A stretch of DNA of 14,286 nt. Origin: Porogramme epimiltina. Taxonomy: Eukaryota > Basidiomycota > Agaricomycetes > Polyporales > Polyporaceae. The stretch spans positions 1 through 14,286 of the forward strand of contig FTLJ01001133.1 of the NCBI GenBank assembly GCA_900155495.1. Direction: 5' to 3'. A model generated the notes under the pieces. The model had not been told where the DNA came from, searched no databases, and saw nothing but the letters and a program-made list of their open reading frames with translations. This document shows, piece after piece, positions 7,933-14,286 of this stretch; the first letter of the stretch is position 1, and every line of letters begins with the position of its first letter. The position numbers and the translations under genes are program-made.

Positions 7933-10900
7933 CTATCCCGCGCGCGTGCGATTCAGAGGCGGCTCGCCGTTGAGTGGCCCTTCCACCTCCTCGTCATCGC
8001 GGCCACGGCGGCCCAGGTTGAACGTCGACGGACCTGGATCCAGCATCACCACAGGGGGTGGGGCATCCGGCCCGGCCACCAGCTGCCTCTTCGCGCGCAT
8101 CTTCATCACCATCTCTGCGCCGAATATCTCCAACACGACCGCGGCGCCTCCATCGGCCGCCCTCAGGCGGTCTTTGAGTCGCTGGTACGTCTCCAGGAGC
8201 GTCCGCTGAGGCAGTACAACGTACCCATCGTTGTACCTCAGAGCCTTCGTAAGGCGGGACCCTGTCGTAGAAGCGATCCCCATCCGCACGAGGTTGATGC
8301 CGTGGAGAAACTTCGCGCCTGGTCCGCTTCCGGTCAGCCACGCTGCAGATGAGCTGAGCAATGTGTACGCACTATGTTTATTCCCCCAGTCCGTCCCGAA
8401 CTGAGCGTCTGTGTCCCAGTACGCATGCAGCGGCGACCCAGGGTCAATCCAGGCCAGGAACACCACGGCGGCGCACGAGAAGTAGCCGCTCTCGTCGCTC
8501 GTACCCTTACGGACGCCATATTTGGCTCCCTTAGACGCACGGGACGTCCACTTAACCTGACGACGCACCGCCGCGATGGAGGCCAAGGGATCGCCGTTCG
8601 CGGTGAGGATGGTGTTGTCTAGCGTGAAGTCCTTCGGCCAAGAGACCTCTGGCACCATCTTCGAGATCAGGAATGCGAGGATGAGTGCGAGGTGGCATAA
8701 CGGATCCGTGGGGGCCGTGTTGATGCGCGTCTCCGCCCACTTATACGTCTCCTTGATCTTCTCGTTCTTCTCCCTGTCTACGGCCGTCATGGGTTTGAAG
8801 TTGTCGGGCGCGCACGCGCGGGACAGGTAGCCGTGGAACTCCCAAATCGCCACGTTTTGAGTATTCCATGACGCGCGCACGTGGCCCTCGGCACTTTGAC
8901 GAGCCGTCTGCAACAGCGCCGCCTCGGCACGCTCCTCCTGGGTAGTGTGAGTTCCCGGGCCTGGCACGAAGTCGTGGCCTTGGTCTACCGCGCCGAGTCG
9001 GGTCCAAGCGTGAATCGAGGGCTCGCGCGAGGGTGCGCCCCCCCCCTGCGGCACGGGCGCGTCCGGCACGAAGTCGATGCGGTACTCTGTGAACACGGCG
9101 AGCAGCACCCTTTTGAAGTCTCGGTCGGCCTCGTCCTGGGGAACGCTAGGGTCTAGCTGGCGCATGTACCCGAGGGCCACGCGGAGTGTGGGTCCGAGCG
9201 TCCCTTTGGGAACGATCGGCGCGCGGAAGGAGTAGTTTGTCGCAAATGAAGCCTGACGGGTGATGTTCTCGATGAAGTCGGCAAGAGACCAGTTCGTGTG
9301 GACAGACGGCGGCAGCCCCTGTACGACCTCCGCGTATGACTCCGAAACCGCTCGAGTCGCCCAGGCAAAGTTCTGCGCTCCCGGACCGAAACTGAAAGGG
9401 TCACGGAGGTCGAGCCAAGTGTTGAGCGCCCTCTTGCGCTCTTGAGCGAACGGATACCCCATGTGGCACGGGTCCTCGAGCACGGGTCCGATCTCAGCCA
9501 TCACTTGCTTCTTCACCGTCTCCTTCCCATCGTCGACGAAGACTTCGACCACGACGTCCCCCAGGGAACGTTTGCGCTGCTCGAGGGGGGGGAGATGGTG
9601 ACGGTGGGTGAGACCAGGGTACAAGGACATCATCGCCAGGCGAAACTGGGTCACGTATCGCTGAAAAGAACGGGTGTCAGCAAAAGCGCTCGGTGATGGA
9701 TGCGCGTACAGAGCGCCCGGCGAGACGGCGTCTCATAATGGCCGCGCGCGTCACCACTTTAGCGCGCGCCGGCACGATGGCCATGCGTGCACGACCATCG
9801 TCGCGCGCGCACGGCCATCCTCGCGCGCACCGCCGACATCGCGCGCGCTGGGCTCCAAATACCCTACGCCATCTCACCGTGCTCATGTGTTCTCCGCCAA
9901 GACAAAGGACTCACCAGGAAGTGTGCGTGAGAAAAGGTCAGCTCCTGCGCGCGCTGCGAACCGACCATCGGGCGGCTGGTCCCGTGGAACGTCGGCCAGG
10001 CCATGGCGTTGATGTGCGGCTTCACTCCTTGTGTTCCGCCCAAGGTGAGCAAGACATCGGGGATGTAGGGGAAGCCGTGGTCCAAAATCGCTCGAAGAGT
10101 CGTGAGCCGGCCGAAAAGCGTACGCGATAACACCTTCGGGTTCCCGGTATGGCAGAAGTTGAGAAGGCGGTCGGCCACCGCGATCATCTCCACGTCCAAG
10201 GGGCTCGGCCGCGCATTGCCGCCCGCGTCCATCGCTGGCCGGATGTTATGCTTGTAGATGTTCTTCAGCAGGGACGTGACCGGGTACGACGTGTATTTGA
10301 GCAATCTAGGATAGACCTGGAGCGCGTTGGATGAGTTCACGGGTGTTAGACTAGCATGAGACGGACGTACATCGGGGCGGAAGACCACGGAAACTTCACG
10401 GATCGCCTTGGTAACCTCCGCGTCGAACATGAGATCCCTCAGCCCGAAGACAACGTCGCGATAAAAAACGTCGCCACGCAGGAATCGAGCCTGCATTCTG
10501 GCGAAGTGGAACCGGAAGACGCTTTCCGCGCGCTGCGCGGTCTTCTCGACACCGTCGATTTGCGCGTTGAGGCGTTCGTGAGGGAGAGACGCATCCACCT
10601 GAATCTGAAGATTCCTCGCTTGTCGCTTCTCGCGGTCGTCCTGGGCCCACCCGCCTGAGCTCGCCGCCGTGAGCATCCCGCGTTGAGCGATATGGGCCCT
10701 TGTCCTCGAACGGACTGCGTGGGCCATATTATTGTACATCTGTGACTTGACCCCCTCGATGCACGCCGGCCCCGCGAGCAGCTCCGAGATGTCGCGAACG
10801 AATGCCCTGAGCTTCTTCTGGAGCGGCAGGATGAGGCCGTCGGCCTGCCACTGCCCCACGGTCTTGGTGAAACCCTGAGGGTACACGTAGTACCTGACGT

Positions 10901-12643
10901 TGGGATACGCAGGACGCGGGTTCGGCGCCACCCCCAGCAACCGGTCGACCCACCCGTCCGCTTCGCCGTCCGCTTCGTCCTCGTCCTCGTATGTGCCGTC
11001 TTCGGCCGGGAACAGCTTGTGCGTCAGAGCTAGGTTTTGCAGGATGGGCAGCGGTCTGTCGTTTTCGCCCAGAACGGCTTCCCGGCGAGGTATCCGTCGG
11101 CCGTCGGCGTTGAAGATGTGACGTTCCGAGCCGTCCTCGTTCAAGAGTGGCACGCTCCCGAGATCTTCGATTCGCCTACGGGTCTGCGCGTTGGCCGAGT
11201 CGAATAACCCGTCAGGGTTCTCCCCTACGAGGATGTCAACGGCAACGGGATCCCAACGCTCCACCACGTGGGCTCTAATGGATTGTACGTCGTCAGTGAG
11301 GAGATAGAAACCAAGGATCACATCACGCACGTGATGTGGAACGCCAATGCCATAGACATCCGCGCGATCTTGGTGAGATCGAGTTCGTCCGCCCATCGCG
11401 CGGCGTCTGTGTCGATGGTGGCTCGGTCGCAGATGCGACGGTTCTGGCCGTACTTGACTGGGATCGCGACGAGGATGGAGTTGTGCAGCTGGGGGATCTT
11501 CTTGTAGTCCTCGGGCCATCCTTGCTTCCACTCTGCGAACCATTGACGCAGCGCGACGTTCAGGTCGTGGCCCTGCTCGACCGAAAGCTGGTGCTCGGCG
11601 GCGTCCCTGGAAGTAGAAGTTCGTGGTGAGTATCCGCCGCCGACGCGTAGCACTGGGGAGGGGGGCGCAGTAAGACACTCACGTGACGTTGCACTGGGCA
11701 CTGAACTGTTCGTTATCGTTGATGTCGGGGTAGTCAGTGACGAGCATGATGTCCTGGTAGTGACTTTTGGACATGGCGTATGCGACCAAGGCCCACGTCG
11801 CGTTGCGCAGGGGCGGACTCATGACCGTCGACTTCTTCGTGTACTCGACCGGCTCCTGTTCGTCGTCCGTGAGCAGAGCATGGAGGGGCATCCAAGACAG
11901 GTATATGTCAGCGCCAGTGGACGTGCGCCCAAAGTATAGCATGTTGCCGGCCGGGTCGTATCCTAGCACCTTGCGCTCTCCGCGGTAGGCCCAGTTGCGT
12001 CTAGTCGTTGAAATGAAGAGTGTCCACTCGACCCAATTGAGCACGCCTTCCATGTTGACGTTGGGGAGCACGGCTGCCAAGCCCATCTCGTTCGGCACAC
12101 GGATGTCGTAATCCCAGCGAACCTAACAAAGTTCATCGTCAACGCGCGCTCGTCAGAGCATAAGTTAATCGCACATACCTCGCCCATTTGCCACGTGATG
12201 TTGGGGTCGTCCGCTTGATAAGTGTACTGGCGATCGATGACGACGTCGTGAAGTCCGCTCGTCAGCAAGTTCATAGCGCTAGACTCTTGGTTGTTCTCGT
12301 AGTAGCGGGCCAGCTGGGACAGGAATAGCTTCCGGGGTCTGAGACCTTCGTACAACACGTTGAAGTGATGGGATTGGAAGTTGGAGCCGCGAACGCTCCA
12401 ACGCAAGTCGTCGCTCGATGCGGCGTCGTTTGTGTCGGTCTCCAGAGTCGGAGGGGTAAAGTCCATGTCGAACAACACGGGCTGATCCACGACATCCTCC
12501 GCGTCTTCGAACGCGCGAGGGCCGGTGCCGGCGAGCTCGTCGTGAAGACTGCGATTCGACCGCTCAGTGAATATTGGACCTCTGTGGTGAGCAACAAAGA
12601 CTCACCTTCGGTCCGTGTCCTGAACGTCCACTTCTTGGTCCAT
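7933..12643 (-). CDS. Large uncharacterised 1403-aa protein (gene D)
   Basis: Six exons splice in phase: 12643-12606, 12548-12179, 12122-11683, 11606-11331, 11274-9915 and 9660-7933. Introns are 57, 56, 76, 56 and 254 nt. Every junction keeps frame and rejoins open frames that shift between blocks, which strongly supports one gene. The start is an ATG giving MDQEVDVQDTD. Residues about 14-75 are acidic. Residues 135-280 are globular, with WDYDIRVPNEMGLAAVLP and GNMLYFGRTSTGADIYLSW. An Asp/Glu patch lies at about 470-482. A segment RLLNFCHTGNPKVL is near 744-757. The C terminus has a basic-acidic RRGRDDEEVEGP and a low-complexity end. No P-loop, reverse transcriptase, DDE transposase, signal peptide or clear membrane segment was seen. 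I do not recognise the family. It may be one of the large orphan families of Agaricomycetes, but this is inference. A minisatellite lies just upstream. Confidence 0.75.
9661..9914 (-). other. Unusually long GC-rich intron 5 of gene D
   Basis: The intron runs from GTGAGT (9914) to TTTTCAG (9661), 254 nt against 56-76 nt for the other four introns of the gene. The flanking exons join in phase 0 (SHAHFL then RYVTQFRL). The interior is crowded with GCGCGC runs and degenerate repeats of about 18 nt that carry CGACCATC, CGGCCATC or CGCCGACATC cores. Confidence 0.75.
9762..9810. repeat. Imperfect hairpin with alternating GC arms
   Basis: Outer arms GCGCGCGC at 9762-9769 and 9803-9810 flank inner arms ACGATGG (9774-9780) and CCATCGT (9795-9801), with a 14-nt loop. 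The arms are complementary and the structure lies wholly within intron 5 of gene D. Alternating GC is also prone to the Z-DNA form. Folding is inferred. Confidence 0.55.
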
Positions 12644-12683
12644 ATGTTTCGTACGGCGCAGTAACCGTGGGCTGGGTACGGAG

Positions 12684-12751
12684 GGTCGGGGATAGACGGT
12701 CAGGGATAGACGGTCAGGGATAGGAGGTCAGGGATAGAGGTCAGGGATAGA
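12684..12751 (+). repeat. Five-copy minisatellite upstream of gene D
   Basis: Copies of GGTCAGGGATAGAC occur at 12684-12697 (one change), 12698-12711, 12712-12725 (end altered), 12726-12738 and 12739-12751 (both 13 nt). The array begins about 40 nt upstream of the gene D start codon. It therefore lies in its promoter or 5' leader, reading TCTATCCCTGACC on the sense strand of gene D. Confidence 0.9.
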
Positions 12752-12759
12752 GCCCCATA

Positions 12760-14286
12760 TGAAGGTGTGTGGAGGCCTGTGCCGGCCTCCGATCCTTGAG
12801 TCAAACGTTGCTAGTCAGGGTGTCGGCAGCACGCCCCCGACGCCCGAACACAAACCGACGGGCCCCGCGCTGCTGGGTCGACGGACCTCCGCATGACCAC
12901 CTGAATCCCCTGCTGCGCGTACGCTCTTGGCGACGCCCAATCTTTGGATAAAATTAACCCGACCGAACAGTTGTGATGAGACCCGCGAGCACGTTCTAAG
13001 CAGTTTCGCAGTCCCGCACCTCCGTGCCCGGCGTGGCATTCCCCCGCCCTGTAGCGCTTTGGGTACTACTTATGCATAGCACGTGGTATTGAGCATCGGA
13101 GGAACTCACCACGTCAAAACGCTGCAGGACACCTACGGCGCAACCCCGCACGCGCAGGTGTGGCGGGCGGCCCTTGCCCCCTTGTCTAGCCCGCTTCCTC
13201 GATCGCCAGCGATAGCATCCAGGGCCACACGGATCTTTCGCGGTGGGCCCCTGCACCTATTGGCCACCAGGATTAGCGCATGAAAGGATTGGACGAGACA
13301 CTCCCGGTGCGGGTGGCCGTCAGTAACCACGCGATGAGAGCCTATCAATTCTACCGGGCGGTTCATATTCAGGGCACCTAAAAAGCCACGTCTGATGTCA
13401 CGTCTCTGATGTCACTCGTCTGATGTCACGCGTTACGCCTACCACCAACCGCCTTTGGGCCCCCAACGGCGACACCCAGATACGAACGAGGACCTCGGAT
13501 GTCATTGGTTAAGCGGGCCCGCTAGCACGCCAGGCCTCCGGGCAGTGTCGTCCTGCCAAATGCTTCCTCGCGCTCGTGTATTTGCACTCCCCAGACGACA
13601 GGCGCAGGCCCACATGGCGACTATCGGATCTACCACTGAGTCCCTCTCGGCACAACCTTCCGTCTTTTTTGGCTCGGCTCACCCTCCGACGCAGCCTTGG
13701 TGCGCCCGACTGATGATAACAGCGGCCTTGGCATGGGGCGTTTGCGCGCCGGCGCGTTGCCGGAAGCGTTCGAGGTCGACGTGTTCGGGGGAGATCTCCC
13801 CGCACCTGTGGATGACCGCCCTGTTCGTGAGACGTTCCGGTCGGCCGATGCCCGGGCCTTGCGTCCAGCCTCAGGGCTCTGCTCATCCTGGCCAGAGTAG
13901 GCATCGTAGGGCTCCGACGTCCCAGCATCTGTGGATCCGCTCCACGTATCCTCTATTCAAACCTTTGAGTAGAAATTTCAAGGGTATAGGCGAGCCCACG
14001 AACCTACGGCAATGGGAGGGAAATCGACATCTGTTTGGGCGGCGTGTCAATTCGTTCGCGCCGCGAGCACTTGGTTGCCTTCCTGAACTCACCCATGTTT
14101 ATGTCCGATGAAGACCTCCCGACACGCCGGCGCACCAAATTTGGCGGGTATGAACCTGAGGGTTAATTAGCGACGCACGCACGGAGCCTTAGGACGTACC
14201 CATCATAGAGCGCAAGGACTCCTCAGTCGATGGTGCCGCCACATTGATAGGGGGTTCTTGTAACTCTCCCCGGGTTAGCACTGGGG
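12760..14286. other. Right flank without a supported gene
   Basis: About 1.5 kb with no convincing gene. The longest frame (13455-14111, +, 218 codons) begins with TTG, is Arg/Pro/Ser-rich and competes with an equally unconvincing frame on the other strand. A minus-strand pair of frames around 12996-13366 contains one GTGAGT donor but no coherent protein. It may contain gene or element remnants too decayed to name. A three-copy 14-bp repeat lies at 13391-13432. Confidence 0.45.
13391..13432 (+). repeat. Three-copy 14-bp repeat with TGATGTCA cores
   Basis: TCTGATGTCAC occurs at 13391-13401, 13405-13415 and 13419-13429 with a regular 14-nt period. Each core, TGATGTCA, differs by one base from the bZIP/CRE palindrome TGACGTCA. 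No supported gene is adjacent, so a regulatory role is speculative. Confidence 0.8.

Noticed and set aside
7933..9654. Separate 573-codon gene beginning at a GTG
   Set aside because: The frame continues in phase from the upstream exon through the 254-nt intron with GTGAGT and TTTTCAG signals. A GTG start is not expected in a fungal nuclear gene.
7933..12643. Gene D as an endogenous viral or transposon protein
   Set aside because: No polymerase, transposase, integrase, protease or P-loop motif was seen. It carries five ordinary spliceosomal introns and no terminal repeats were found. A distant origin of this type cannot be excluded, but nothing supports it.
12684..12751. CRISPR-like array
   Set aside because: The units are contiguous with no spacers, and the genome is fungal. 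This is a minisatellite.
12996..13366. Minus-strand gene with a GTGAGT intron near 13110
   Set aside because: One donor matches, but the joined frames give no coherent protein, and the acceptor and branch point are weak. Support is too thin to annotate.
13455..14111. 218-codon open frame on the plus strand
   Set aside because: It starts with TTG, has an Arg/Pro/Ser-rich composition typical of chance frames in GC-rich DNA, shows no motif or splice signals, and an antisense frame of 139 codons is just as open.
1..14286. tRNA or rRNA genes
   Set aside because: No cloverleaf with a recognisable B-box (GGTTCGA-type) and no rRNA-like sequence was noticed on either strand by eye. A covariance-model search was not possible.

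Overview
The window reads as nuclear DNA from a filamentous basidiomycete, most likely an Agaricomycete and perhaps a polypore. Coding potential is broken by many short GT-AG introns of about 50-77 nt. These have GTGCGT, GTAAGT, GTGAGT or GTATGT donors and CTAAC/CTGAC-like branch points, and the exons join in phase. The BAH-PHD architecture and the low-complexity Ser/Pro/Gln segments fit the same group. The order-level assignment is inference. No bacterial operon, tRNA, rRNA, CRISPR array or recognisable transposase was found.

Layout. Positions 1-725 (+) hold the remnant, or badly called 3' end, of a Gln/Asn/Ser-rich regulator-like gene whose plausible reading changes frame and crosses two TAG codons. 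Positions 2138-811 (-) encode a five-exon BAH plus PHD-like protein (gene A, 364 aa). Positions 4193-2638 (-) encode a six-exon protein (gene B, about 400 aa) that contains a tandemly duplicated intron-exon unit and a degenerate Cys cluster. Gene C (4431-7001, +, four exons, 797 aa) is divergent from B across 237 nt. It carries a perfectly spaced Zn(2)-C6-type cluster and appears to share an exon junction with B. A 931-nt convergent intergenic stretch follows, with a short telomere-like motif and a doubtful small ORF. Gene D (12643-7933, -, six exons, 1403 aa) encodes a large protein of no recognised family. One of its introns is 254 nt, GC-rich, repetitive and hairpin-forming. Just upstream of D lies a five-copy 13-14-bp minisatellite, and further right a three-copy 14-bp repeat. 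The last 1.5 kb holds no gene I can support.

Functional reading. A is a probable chromatin reader, and C and probably B are zinc-cluster proteins that may bind DNA or protein. D is an orphan. Nothing in the sequence proves that they work together. The most notable points are the exon birth by duplication in B, the B/C divergent pair, the split PHD-like finger of A, and the unclassified 1403-aa protein D.
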